A DNA stretch of 64,000 bases from Gammaproteobacteria bacterium (GCA_028868515.1 JAGWUI010000014.1:16043-80042); one strand, 5' to 3'; positions 26,916 to 36,497 are shown, numbered from the stretch's first letter. Numbers and translations: made by a program. The notes: generated from the letters alone by a model not told the origin.

Positions 26916-28160
26916 ATGAAGAAAATCATGAAAAATATATTAACGCTGAGCGTATTGGTATTGAGTCTGCCCGTTTTTGCGGCTGAACCGAGCATGGACA
27001 TGAGTTCAATGTCAGGGATGGACATGAAAATGGACATGCCTAAAGCAAAGTCCAAGGTGGCGGTTAAGCCGAAGGCTCATCCTCGCCCTGTCAGCAAAAA
27101 GACTCCCAAAAAGACCCCATCTAGGGACATGTCGAAGATGGATCATGGTTCCATGGATATGGGCAAAGGTTCAATGGACATGTCGAAAATGGATCATGGC
27201 TCCATGGATATGAGCAAAGGCTCAATGGACATGTCGAAAATGGATCATGGTTCCATGGATATGAGCAAAGGCTCAATGGACATGTCCAAGATGGATCATG
27301 GCTCCATGGATATGGGCAAAGGCTCAATGGACATGTCTAAGATGGATCATGGCTCCATGGATATGGGCAAAGGCTCAATGGACATGTCCAAGATGGATCA
27401 TGGCTCCATGGATATGGGCGGTATGCAAATGGGCAAGATGCAAGGCGGTTCAGCACCTGCTGATGCCCGCAGTCCTGACTATTCGCAAGGGCGTGATTTT
27501 GGCCCGATAGCCCCCCCTGCAATGATGGGCAACGGCATCATGATGAGTGTGATGTTTAATCAACTAGAGGTTGCCCACAGTCAAGGCAAAACCGAAGGGG
27601 GTTATGATATTGATGCATGGGTCGGCTCGGACTGGAACCGTCTTGCATTAAAGGCAGAGGGAAATACTTCCAATAGCAAACTCGAAGAGGCACGGACAGA
27701 GTTGCTATGGCGTAAACCCGTTGATATTTTTTGGAACACGGAGCTTGGCGTGCGCCAAGACAGTGGAAAAGTAAAAGGACGGACGTGGCTGGCATTGGGT
27801 TTAAATGGTATCTCGCCGTATTGGCTTGATCTCGGCGGAACCGTATATGTCAGTGACGAAAACCGTGCAGCATTGCGTTTAGTGGCGACCTATGATTGGC
27901 GCATTACCCAGCGTTTGATTCTACAACCTACTATCGAGACGAATATCTACAGCAAAGATGATCCAGAGCGTGACGTGGGTAAAGGATTCAGTGACCTCCA
28001 AGCGGGCTTACGTTTACGTTACGATATCACCCGCCAGTTTGCACCTTATGTTGGGGTCGAAACCGTGCATCAATATGGCAAGACTGCGGAACTGCTACGT
28101 GCCAATAACGAGCCAACTAGCAAAACGGTTGCGGTTGCTGGTGTGCGTCTTTGGTTTTAA
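26916..28160 (+). CDS. copB: CopB/PcoB outer-membrane copper resistance protein
   Basis: A 414-residue protein with a signal peptide (ILTLSVLVLSLPVFA). Residues about 65-175 are six copies of a 17-residue unit built on SMDMSKMDHGSMDM, a strong copper-binding region. The C-terminal 220 residues form the CopB beta-barrel, ending in Phe (VRLWF) as outer-membrane proteins do. It begins two bases after the copA stop. The repeat region seems longer than in many CopB proteins. Confidence 0.93.
   Translation: MKKIMKNILTLSVLVLSLPVFAAEPSMDMSSMSGMDMKMDMPKAKSKVAVKPKAHPRPVSKKTPKKTPSRDMSKMDHGSMDMGKGSMDMSKMDHGSMDMSKGSMDMSKMDHGSMDMSKGSMDMSKMDHGSMDMGKGSMDMSKMDHGSMDMGKGSMDMSKMDHGSMDMGGMQMGKMQGGSAPADARSPDYSQGRDFGPIAPPAMMGNGIMMSVMFNQLEVAHSQGKTEGGYDIDAWVGSDWNRLALKAEGNTSNSKLEEARTELLWRKPVDIFWNTELGVRQDSGKVKGRTWLALGLNGISPYWLDLGGTVYVSDENRAALRLVATYDWRITQRLILQPTIETNIYSKDDPERDVGKGFSDLQAGLRLRYDITRQFAPYVGVETVHQYGKTAELLRANNEPTSKTVAVAGVRLWF
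27127..27420 (+). repeat. 51-bp tandem repeat in copB, about six copies
   Basis: Units of 51 bases encode SMDMSKMDHGSMDM followed by G/S-K-G. Copies differ mainly at third positions (GGTTCC or GGCTCC; TCGAAA, TCCAAG or TCTAAG) and at Gly/Ser. The copy number can change by recombination without loss of frame. Confidence 0.95.
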
Positions 28161-28195
28161 CAGTCGTGTTGAGGAGTTTAAATTCAGGGATGAAA

Positions 28196-28474
28196 ATGCG
28201 CTTATTCATACCATTGTTGTGGCTCGGGTTCAGTGGCGTTCTACATGCTAATGAAGTACCGTCGAGCCACCCCATGGCGACCATGTCCGATGCTGAACTT
28301 GAGGCGGTGTCTGATCACGATCAAAGTAAAGAAGATGCTGAAGAAAAGTCACCTCATACGCATGGCGATCAAGAGAGTCTTTTGAACACCGTGCGGTTAA
28401 AGACAGATCAGCAAGCCGTAACCTTATCCCAGTCGATAGCGCCACCACCGCAATCGATCCAGTCGTTAAGATAA
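28196..28474 (+). CDS. Small secreted copper-cluster protein (KSPHTHGD family)
   Basis: About 92 residues: a signal peptide (RLFIPLLWLGFSGVLHA), then MSDAELEAVSDHD and EKSPHTHGDQESLL, followed by a Gln/Pro-rich tail. The core matches the protein at 22498. The frame opens earlier, but the ATG at 28196 has AGGGA ahead of it; 28190 is also possible. It follows copB by about 35 bases and lies before a terminator, so it is the last gene of the copper oxidase operon. Function unknown. Confidence 0.68.
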   Translation: MRLFIPLLWLGFSGVLHANEVPSSHPMATMSDAELEAVSDHDQSKEDAEEKSPHTHGDQESLLNTVRLKTDQQAVTLSQSIAPPPQSIQSLR

Positions 28475-28493
28475 ATAAAGCTTCTTCTCAAAT

Positions 28494-28521
28494 AAACGCA
28501 CGTTGAATCCAGCGTGCGTTT
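28494..28521 (+). terminator. Terminator of the copper oxidase operon
   Basis: A perfect 9-bp stem (AAACGCACG and CGTGCGTTT) with a 10-base loop, ending in TTTCT. The U-tract is short. Confidence 0.7.
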
Positions 28522-28577
28522 CTAATGTCTGATCGTCTATGATAGATCGATTGATTTTTCCCTGATGGAACGCTTGA

Positions 28578-29861
28578 ATGATTGATGCTCAAAATGAAAA
28601 TCCAATGCTTAGACGCCTCATCGAACGTTGGCGCGAAGATCAAGGAGGAACCTATCAATCATGGTTTTTATGGGAAGAACGCATTAAAAACTTTCGTTCA
28701 ATTCGCCGTGGATTACAAGCTGTCACCGCTGAAATTGAACGCGGTGAGTTTGGGAATCTTTACCGAGGTTCTTCACTAGAAACCGTCGTTGCATCTATCG
28801 CTGAACAACGTCAAATCTTTAAAGGGGCTGACCATGCCTTTTTATGGAAACCAAAACTCAGAATTCCTGATATCTATGAAAGTGCAGACAACCAAAAAGC
28901 CTTTGGTCGTTTCTTATCAACCTGCCTATGTTGCCAAAGTGATCAAGCCCTGATCGATGCCATCCATATTTTGCATCACCATGGCATTAAAGGCTTAGGG
29001 CCAGCGGTCGCTAATCTGCTGTATTTTCTCCATCCCACACGTACCCCGCCATTTAACACCGCAATTGTCGCGGGCTATAACCAAATCACGGGCGGCAACG
29101 TCAAATTGGGTCGGTGGCCAGACTACATAGCGATGAGAAGTGGCATCTTTGAATTGAATCGGCAATACCATGACTTGTTCTCGAATGATCTTGGCGCAAT
29201 TGCAGGATTCTTATTTGATGTGGGCAAAGGACGATATCCTGCTATTCCGCAGGAAGATAATGTGTCAGCAATACAGCGATTCAAATTGGAATTATCCAAA
29301 GTCCATGAAGATAGTGCTGCTACGGTCAAAGCGCTGAAACTCGCCCAAGAATCTGATCATAATCATACGAGTGTACAAGGCTGGCTACGAGACTTAGGTC
29401 ATGCTCTAGGTTTTTCGGTATGGATTGCCAGTAATGATCGTAATCGACAGTATGCTGAAACAACATTAGGGACTGGATGTCTATCATACCTGCCCGCTGC
29501 ACTTGCAAACTCGGATGCTGCCGAGGCAATTGGTTTAATTGATGTATTGTGGCTTGAGACAACTGGTGAAGTCATCGCAGCTTTTGAGGTCGAACACAGC
29601 ACAAGTATTTACTCAGGTATTGTCCGAATGCTGGATTTGGCCATGAGTCTACCAGAACGCGCCAATCTGCCCTTATTTTTGGTGGCACCCGATGCGCGAG
29701 AAGAAGATGTGCGTAAACAGATCAATCGTCCTGCATTTGGCAAGATCGATGCACTCAATTTACGCTTTATCTCCTATGGTGATCTCAGTTCGCATCGTGA
29801 GGCGATTAGTCGTTTTGGGACGGGAATGAAGGCGATTGAAGCACTTGCCAAGGTGTTATAG
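28578..29861 (+). CDS. Restriction-endonuclease-like protein, solitary
   Basis: A 427-residue soluble protein. The middle (about 135-170) holds HHHGIKGLGPAVANLLYFLH, similar to a helix-hairpin-helix DNA-binding fold. The C-terminal part has GLIDVLWLETTGEVIAAFEV followed by EHS, an Asp then Glu-x-Glu pattern of the PD-(D/E)xK nuclease fold with an unusual last residue. I therefore infer a type II restriction-like nuclease. No methyltransferase of DNA type lies nearby. It sits between the copper operon and mobile-element sequence, so it is probably cargo. Confidence 0.6.
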   Translation: MIDAQNENPMLRRLIERWREDQGGTYQSWFLWEERIKNFRSIRRGLQAVTAEIERGEFGNLYRGSSLETVVASIAEQRQIFKGADHAFLWKPKLRIPDIYESADNQKAFGRFLSTCLCCQSDQALIDAIHILHHHGIKGLGPAVANLLYFLHPTRTPPFNTAIVAGYNQITGGNVKLGRWPDYIAMRSGIFELNRQYHDLFSNDLGAIAGFLFDVGKGRYPAIPQEDNVSAIQRFKLELSKVHEDSAATVKALKLAQESDHNHTSVQGWLRDLGHALGFSVWIASNDRNRQYAETTLGTGCLSYLPAALANSDAAEAIGLIDVLWLETTGEVIAAFEVEHSTSIYSGIVRMLDLAMSLPERANLPLFLVAPDAREEDVRKQINRPAFGKIDALNLRFISYGDLSSHREAISRFGTGMKAIEALAKVL

Positions 29862-30200
29862 AAAGGATTAGTTAATAAATGGGTGCCTGAAAAAATGGTC
29901 ATCCAAGAACTAAGTAATACTACTTTGAAGATATTAGATCGCAGGTATTTTGAAGTATGTGTACTGACAGAATCCATGCGTGAGTTACAGTCTGGCGATC
30001 AGTATGTGACTAACAGCGACCAGCTCTGTGATTGGGACAAATGTTGTTGGAAATTAAAGAGTGCTCATAATGTCAGTTATGAGCACTCCTTTCAGCCTGT
30101 CCATAAATCTGGTCAAATCAGAGAGAATATGCAAGACATATCGCTTTACAACGTACGTGAACTGAGACGTCAGTTCAATTTACCTCGTGAACGGACTTAG
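29862..30200 (+). pseudogene. Fragment of a Tn3-family transposase gene
   Basis: Directly after the stop of the preceding gene the frame continues KWVPEKM and then LDRRYFEVCVLTESMRELQS and GDQYV. This fits an internal segment of Tn3-family TnpA (DRRYxExCVLxxLRxxLRSGDxxV). Flanking parts of the transposase are lacking and the rest of the 105-codon frame has no match I can see. A remnant of an old transposon; not a functional gene. Confidence 0.65.
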
Positions 30201-30221
30201 TTTTGCTCCACCATTTATATT

Positions 30222-33200
30222 TTAGTTTGAATCAGAATCTTTCAGCATATCTATACTTACCCAACTCATCACCCACCGCACTGCTCCAGCCTCTCTGATT
30301 GTATTTCCATTACTATCTGCTATGCGTATTTGAAAACGGTAACCATTTTTAATTTTAGAAATCTGAAGGCGAATGTTTCCAAAGGTACTGGCTTGATCAA
30401 AGAGATCTTCTACATACTTCTCTTCATTTGGCTCTAAGCGTATTAACCCTTTTTCCGCTTCACTATGGTATAGCCATTTGTTTATCAACCATCGGTAGTC
30501 TTTAGGATTTTTTTCTTCAAGTTTCTGTAGCCAAGTTAGAAGTTCCTTTGCATGTTTATAAGCTGTGCCCGCGTCAAGTAATGTGGGCAGGTCTCTATTT
30601 TTTCCAACTTGTGGTAGGGGGTGACGTGGATTATTGCAGCCTTTTTTGCCTGATTTAATGGTGGATAGTTTTTGTAAGGCTTCAATCCATTGTTCAATAT
30701 CGCTTGGAGCTTTTCCTTCTTCATTTAGGAAATATTTTTCAATTCTCTCAAGCTGGGCTAGACGATCTTCAGCACTTGCTGAAACACAATACTCATCTTT
30801 ATTTAATTCTGTTTGCTGATGATTTATGTCAGTCTTTTGTGAATGAATAATGATGGTGGTGTTAGTTGCATTTCTTTTTAATTTCTTTTCAATTTTTTGT
30901 AAACGCACTTCAATGTGATTACGCATTTCTCTTACAACTTCATCAGACGGACAGACTTCCTTATTAATTGCTTGATGTAGATATAGGTTTGAGCGACTCT
31001 TCATGCGCACTCCAAATGCAATATGCAGGTCTGGTTGCTCCTGAGCTAAGTAATGCGCATAAAGTGCGGCAAAAAGAGTGTGAATGTAATGCTTTAGCGT
31101 AGTCGTTTCATGGATATGACCGAGCATGGCACTGGTCACCTTGATTCCTTGGCCACACTGGCCTTCTGGGCCAAGTAAAACACTTAACTGCTGATTGCTT
31201 GGTAACCACTCGTTAACCCATGGTAAATCATTATTCAGTAATGATAAATCAACAGTATTACCTAAAGATTTAAGCGCGTAAGCGCTAGCGAGTGTGTGGC
31301 GAAGATGATGCATGCCAAGGTCGGCATCGCCTGTAACCGCAGTAATAAGCTGTGATACTTTATTAAAAAAGTTATCGCCGCTAGTCGAATGGTCATCAAC
31401 CCCATCCATCACCTTCTTATTTACATCTCCCTCAATTTTATGAAGGTGGTTTTGGATACTAATTTCTAAAATTCCAATAGGAAGTACGCGTGCTGATCCT
31501 GCAGTTTTAAGAGTGTGCCCGTCATAGGGACGAATTCGCAGCATATTATCATCCACATCTAAGTTGCGGATATTTTCTGACTCAGCACGACGAGCACCTG
31601 TGTCAGCAGTTAAGCGAAAATGCCACTGTGCAATTTTACGAACAATGGGTTTTAGACCAGAACCTCTGGAGTCTAATTTTTCTATTATTTGAAAGATTTC
31701 CAAACTTGAAAAGACCTTAGCGCTAACACGACTTTCATTTGCTTCCAATATTCTGCCAGTCGTAAAATTATTAAACTCTTTAAGAAATTTACGAAAGCTA
31801 TTCCAAGCGCCGTGGTGTTTTTTAGCTGAAAAGTAACCTTCGGTTAATTCTGAAAGGTGTTGTAGCGATCTCTCGTCAAATTTGAAACCTTCTGCACTGA
31901 TGTCTGAAAAACCAATTAAGCCTGTTGCAACAATTGTTAGCCTCTCTTCAAAAAAACGTTGCATGCGTGTGGATATTGAAAGTGGATTTTCAGAAACGTT
32001 GCCGGCGCAAAATTCGTCAAGCATGTGCTTGCCAAAAAACTTAAGAATATTTTCAGCATTATTAATTTTGTGATCATTCTTGTTGATAAAAAATAGCGTT
32101 TCCCACTCAGTAATATTAGATTCTGGCTTGCTACGCAATGTGCGTATTTGCTGAATAATTTTAGGAAGAATGGTGTCATCTACCATTAGTCCATTTTCTA
32201 TATTTTCTTCCAAGTGCGAGAGTTCTGAACGTTTACTAACGTCATATTCACTTAACCGCTGTAACTCGCTGATAGGCAGATCTTCGGATAGAACTTCCCC
32301 AGCTGAGTAAGCGGCCAGCAGAGGTGAGGCTGTTAGCAGTAAATTTTGCTGCAAAGCTTTAAGCCACTGGGAAATTGACAGTTGATTGGGTAACCCAAGG
32401 AAAGCTAAGTATTCCTTGAAACATTTATTCCATTGATCATTTTTATAACGTGAGGATTTTTTCGTTTGAGTGATATTTGCTAATATTGGCTTGACTCGTT
32501 CACGTTCTATAATAAACAAGCTAGACAAATATGGTCTTAAAAGAAGAGTGCGACGTATTGGTACTTTTGATCGATCACATGGTACTAGAAGTTCAATTGC
32601 CCGTGCATCACCAATGGCTTGAATAGGTAGTTCCGTTGAAAGAAATGTCATGAGCGAGCCAAGGTGACTGCTTCTATGTATTCCACCATAAAGCGATGCG
32701 GCAACTAATAAACGTCCTATTGATATTTCTATGTTTGGTTCAGTATCAACAGTTGGTAGCTTTGATAAGTCTTTTTTGATCCTTTCAAGCAGCTGTTGTT
32801 CAATGTAGCACCAAGAGCTGAATGCATATTGTGACACCATCCAGTTTTTTTGAAACTGTTTGCGTGGAGCTTGGGCATAGATAGGAATACCTTTCTCTTG
32901 TCGCATGAGAGCACAGTAGCTTTCTGCAGCAGCAGGTAGGTCTATGCTGTCATCCTTAGCCAAGTCACCTAATAAAAGTTGTCCAAGCTCTAGTGCCACA
33001 TCACCATTTGGAGCTTTTGATCCTAAAGTAGCCTTTTTATATTCCAAAAATTTTTTATTCGAAAGCTTGTCTATAATCCACTCAGGTGGAAAAGATTCGA
33101 TTGCATTCGAGTCTTTCTTGTTTCCTTTTTTTGGTAAGAGATATTGAGGTGAGGGGAGACCATTTAGCTCTGTCATATCTAATAGTTCAAAGCCTAATTC

Positions 33201-35600
33201 TTTTTCTAGTCTATTTTGCATTGCTAGCCATTCTTGCTTAAAGAGCGATGAAGGAAATGAGCAAGTGTGTGTCCAAGGGTGTCGACCTCGTACCCAATGG
33301 CCTAATCCAGCATCTTTAAACCTTCCCGATAGTGAGCTTTGTTCAGAGCGAACTAATTTACGTCCCCAGTTACCCGGTAAATCACTAACAAATTCTAATT
33401 GACCCATAAAGCTAGGGGTAAAGTTGGTGATTTTATTTTTTTTGCTTTCTTTTGATAAAATTTTAGGGTGAAGTAGATAGCTTGAATGTTCTATAGCATC
33501 AAAAAAAACATGTTGATTTATGCCAAGTGCTTTCATTCGGCTTCGTAGTACATCAATTTGCTTTCGAACTCCAATCGAGAGAGGCAGGTAACGATCAGTT
33601 GATTCATCTTTTCGGTGTTTATCTCGGATAAGCGCCCAACCATCTTGGCTGATGAATTCAGGAAAAGGGTTGCGAGCTCGTCTGCCTGCAGTCGCAAGGT
33701 TGAGCCAAAGTACGGTATAAAGAGTGAGTAAAGTTAAAGCATCATCCTCATTTTTTTCTTGAATTGCTGCTGTATACAGGGTCTTAATTTCTTGAATTGC
33801 TTCGGCTACTTTATTTATTTCAATGCCAAATGGACTGCCAACACGCTCACATGGAGTAGACGGCAGAGTAAGAATGGGTATTTGGATTTTCCAGGTTTCG
33901 ATACACGATTGCCATAACTCTTCAAGACGCTTTCGATTAAATGATGCATAGTGAATTAGATTGTCATAATTGAGACCAGATGCATTTGTAATCGCCTTTA
34001 TGACCGCTAAATCTCCTTTGCTTTTTTCTTGTAATGTCAGCTTTAGAGCATTCTGGATGCTTTTGGGAGTCACCTCATAATGTTCGGGTAACTGATCTAA
34101 AAGCTCAGTCGCAATGTTTGTGATTGTTTCTTGTCTTGGTATGCTATTGTATTCAGATACTTTTTTGACAAGAGCATGCATGAAATCTGGTAATGGCAAA
34201 CGTATAGAACTTTCCCAAGATGAACAGAACTTTGGTAATGGAGTAACGTTTTTTAGCTGAGGAGTACCTGCGGGTACTATCAATACCATTGAGGAAGTAT
34301 TTATCCCTATTTTTTTAGCAAGCTCTGGGATATCGTAATTTTCAACAAAAACTGGTGCAGAAACTTCAGATAAACTTCGACCTGTAAGTAGGCTGAGTCC
34401 GATTGCTAATTTAGCTCTATGGCGCATTGGCGGATCATTGTCTATGAACTTTATGCTTGATAACACTTGAGATATGGCGGTATTTGATAATCGCCATTTA
34501 GGCCAAAGTAACCCTGCATTGCCAGATTCAATGTGATGTAGTGCTGACTTCGAGGCGTAGAAGCCCCTTAACAGATCGTTTCCTTTAGTAGTCGACAAAA
34601 AAAGTAGAATTTCAGGTTCGACTGACAATTCAGTAGGGTCGTCATTTAAATCATTTTTACCAGTGAGTAGCTCTTCACTTTTATTATCTTCAGTGCCTTG
34701 GCGACTAATTTCAACGATTAAACCTGAATGTATATTGTCAGCATCAATTCTTTGTAAAACAGAGAAAGCCTGACCGTACCTTCTTAGGCCGAGTTGTTTT
34801 TGATTTCGTTTTACCTTGCTAATTAGTTTTTTACTACTGCTTTTTGTTTTAATCTTCTCTTTAAACCAGACTTGAAAAAGGAATAAGCCTAATTTATATC
34901 GTATTTGATATTCTTCAATATTTGCAGCATTTTTTTTAGATATTCTTAATTCGGCGGCAGCTTTAATTGATGACTCTTCATCAATTTCATTGAGTATGTG
35001 TTTAACTTGTTTTAGAGTTTCAAAGTTTTCCGGGTTGTTATTGTCTCCAAGTTGCCTTAAAGCAAGAAATGCTCCGTAAATTCGAGAACCGTCCATGTTC
35101 TTTAAATTTTTATCACCTTTGCCGAGTAGATAATCGCTATATTTTTCTGGCGAGAGGATTTTTTTTTGAAAATGAAAAGTCTGCCATGTAAACCAAGCTA
35201 AAATCCATTCAAACAAGTTGTTTTGCTTAGGTTCTTGACTTCCATGCTGAATTAAAAATAAATCGCATAAACTACTTTCCCCAGTTAAAGGACGAAGGGG
35301 AGTTTCATTTCGATTATTTTTATTAATTGTCTCTTCAATGAAGTGTCCAGGCGCATCATTCAAGCGAGCAATTTTAATTAAAGTAGAAAGACGATCATCT
35401 AAATCCTCAAAGGATGTACCAGCGCGTAGTTTGGGAAAAGTATCTATTAAATCACTTAGGTGCTGACACACGACGATGATGCCTGCAAGATTGTAGTGAG
35501 CCCGAATTATGAAAAGGGCATCAATAAGTTTCGCTTGGTCGATACCAAAGCGGTCTTGCACTATTTGAGCTAGCGCGTCGAAATTCTTATTTGCTGACAT
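30222..35600 (-). CDS. Giant tyrosine recombinase/integrase-like protein
   Basis: A 1792-residue protein, several times longer than usual integrases (300-450). The C-terminal part has a full tyrosine recombinase set: Arg in TADTGARRAESENI (about 1335), Lys in HTLKTAGSARVLP, HHLRH (about 1432), a second His in MLGHIHETTT and the Tyr in LKHYIHTL (about 1504). Three earlier stretches look like first-Arg regions of further, degenerate modules: LSLLTGRSLSEVSA (about 400), ATAGRRARNPFPEF (about 638) and AASLYGGIHRSSHLG (about 1000). After the catalytic part come about 290 residues of unknown fold. It overlaps the upstream gene by 14 bases and stands next to a broken tRNA gene. Probably the recombinase that moved this region. 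Confidence 0.8.
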   Translation of the reverse strand: MSANKNFDALAQIVQDRFGIDQAKLIDALFIIRAHYNLAGIIVVCQHLSDLIDTFPKLRAGTSFEDLDDRLSTLIKIARLNDAPGHFIEETINKNNRNETPLRPLTGESSLCDLFLIQHGSQEPKQNNLFEWILAWFTWQTFHFQKKILSPEKYSDYLLGKGDKNLKNMDGSRIYGAFLALRQLGDNNNPENFETLKQVKHILNEIDEESSIKAAAELRISKKNAANIEEYQIRYKLGLFLFQVWFKEKIKTKSSSKKLISKVKRNQKQLGLRRYGQAFSVLQRIDADNIHSGLIVEISRQGTEDNKSEELLTGKNDLNDDPTELSVEPEILLFLSTTKGNDLLRGFYASKSALHHIESGNAGLLWPKWRLSNTAISQVLSSIKFIDNDPPMRHRAKLAIGLSLLTGRSLSEVSAPVFVENYDIPELAKKIGINTSSMVLIVPAGTPQLKNVTPLPKFCSSWESSIRLPLPDFMHALVKKVSEYNSIPRQETITNIATELLDQLPEHYEVTPKSIQNALKLTLQEKSKGDLAVIKAITNASGLNYDNLIHYASFNRKRLEELWQSCIETWKIQIPILTLPSTPCERVGSPFGIEINKVAEAIQEIKTLYTAAIQEKNEDDALTLLTLYTVLWLNLATAGRRARNPFPEFISQDGWALIRDKHRKDESTDRYLPLSIGVRKQIDVLRSRMKALGINQHVFFDAIEHSSYLLHPKILSKESKKNKITNFTPSFMGQLEFVSDLPGNWGRKLVRSEQSSLSGRFKDAGLGHWVRGRHPWTHTCSFPSSLFKQEWLAMQNRLEKELGFELLDMTELNGLPSPQYLLPKKGNKKDSNAIESFPPEWIIDKLSNKKFLEYKKATLGSKAPNGDVALELGQLLLGDLAKDDSIDLPAAAESYCALMRQEKGIPIYAQAPRKQFQKNWMVSQYAFSSWCYIEQQLLERIKKDLSKLPTVDTEPNIEISIGRLLVAASLYGGIHRSSHLGSLMTFLSTELPIQAIGDARAIELLVPCDRSKVPIRRTLLLRPYLSSLFIIERERVKPILANITQTKKSSRYKNDQWNKCFKEYLAFLGLPNQLSISQWLKALQQNLLLTASPLLAAYSAGEVLSEDLPISELQRLSEYDVSKRSELSHLEENIENGLMVDDTILPKIIQQIRTLRSKPESNITEWETLFFINKNDHKINNAENILKFFGKHMLDEFCAGNVSENPLSISTRMQRFFEERLTIVATGLIGFSDISAEGFKFDERSLQHLSELTEGYFSAKKHHGAWNSFRKFLKEFNNFTTGRILEANESRVSAKVFSSLEIFQIIEKLDSRGSGLKPIVRKIAQWHFRLTADTGARRAESENIRNLDVDDNMLRIRPYDGHTLKTAGSARVLPIGILEISIQNHLHKIEGDVNKKVMDGVDDHSTSGDNFFNKVSQLITAVTGDADLGMHHLRHTLASAYALKSLGNTVDLSLLNNDLPWVNEWLPSNQQLSVLLGPEGQCGQGIKVTSAMLGHIHETTTLKHYIHTLFAALYAHYLAQEQPDLHIAFGVRMKSRSNLYLHQAINKEVCPSDEVVREMRNHIEVRLQKIEKKLKRNATNTTIIIHSQKTDINHQQTELNKDEYCVSASAEDRLAQLERIEKYFLNEEGKAPSDIEQWIEALQKLSTIKSGKKGCNNPRHPLPQVGKNRDLPTLLDAGTAYKHAKELLTWLQKLEEKNPKDYRWLINKWLYHSEAEKGLIRLEPNEEKYVEDLFDQASTFGNIRLQISKIKNGYRFQIRIADSNGNTIREAGAVRWVMSWVSIDMLKDSDSN

Positions 35601-36294
35601 TCAGGGGATTCCTTAAATGATAAACACGCGCTTGCTTTATATCTGTGATCAAAATAGCTAATTTAGGGTCAGGTGCCTGTAAAATTATTCTGTTTTTGTG
35701 TTCTTTATAAAGATCATCTAAAGATTTTAGAGTTTGTAATAAGTCATACAGCGTAAAACATAGGGCTGGGTACTGGGTAAGTATTTTAACTTTAACAGGT
35801 TTGTCTGCTAGCAAGTGACTCGCAATAAAAGCAGAGAGTAAATTTTCAAATGCTAGGTGCTGCTGTTCCTTTTTTGGATCTTGGGCAATAACTGGTGGTG
35901 CCCATTTAATTAACTTTTGAACAAATTCCAATGGAAGAGATTGTAGAAAATTCTCTACATTTTCAAAAATTAAGGCGGAGGGGATGGATATTTCTTTAAT
36001 TTTTATTTTATTAGCAGGAACAGTGTCAGTGTACATTCCCAATTTTGGAGTATTTTTCCAAGGCTTTTTAGTTACGGAGTAGGGTACGTCTCTGTAAGCA
36101 AGATCCTTTTCGAGTGCCTTTAACAGTTTTCGATATACCGCAAGGAGAAAAAAAGCTTGATCAACTAAATCAGGCTTAAATCGAGAATAGCTTTGTTCGT
36201 CCAGAATCAGCCTAAGAATTCCGCAAGGTAAATATTTTCCGCCAACTTTTACATCAGCCACCAGAGCATCCAATAACTGACTATTTATCGCCAT
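35587..36294 (-). CDS. Protein of unknown function, partner of the giant recombinase
   Basis: A 235-residue soluble protein, mainly helical with Leu/Lys-rich stretches (ALEKDLAY, LLQTLKSLDDLYKEHKNR). No known domain is visible, nor membrane segments or a signal peptide. The stop codon lies 14 bases inside the following giant recombinase gene, which points to coupled translation and a joint role, for example an accessory factor of recombination or regulation. It is the first gene of a two-gene unit reading away from the tRNA locus. Confidence 0.7.
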   Translation of the reverse strand: MAINSQLLDALVADVKVGGKYLPCGILRLILDEQSYSRFKPDLVDQAFFLLAVYRKLLKALEKDLAYRDVPYSVTKKPWKNTPKLGMYTDTVPANKIKIKEISIPSALIFENVENFLQSLPLEFVQKLIKWAPPVIAQDPKKEQQHLAFENLLSAFIASHLLADKPVKVKILTQYPALCFTLYDLLQTLKSLDDLYKEHKNRIILQAPDPKLAILITDIKQARVYHLRNPLNVSK

Positions 36295-36413
36295 AAGTTA
36301 GCACTCAATCTCGTTCAAAAAAATAACCGAAGGTCATTTGAGAGTAGAAATATTGAGTCCCAAAAACAAGTGACAGAATGGTGTTAATTGGTTTTGTTTG
36401 TGTAGAAAATAAA

Positions 36414-36438
36414 AAAGGCAACCACGTGGGTTGCCTTT
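36414..36438 (-). terminator. Terminator of the secG-tRNA transcript
   Basis: Stem AAAGGCAACC and GGTTGCCTTT with a 5-base loop. Read on the minus strand it ends in TTTTTTATTTT, so it would stop transcription coming from tpiA, secG and the tRNA genes. The other strand also has a short T-run. Confidence 0.85.
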
Positions 36439-36497
36439 ATTTATAGGGGTTACAGTCTATTTATAACGATTAAGCTCTATCTTCATCTACTACCCTT

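Noticed and set aside
27127..27420. Possible CRISPR array
   Set aside because: Repeats are directly adjacent without spacers and lie in the reading frame of copB.
27121..27522. Open frames on both strands over the copB repeat
   Set aside because: Produced by the 51-bp repeat in other frames; the real gene is copB.
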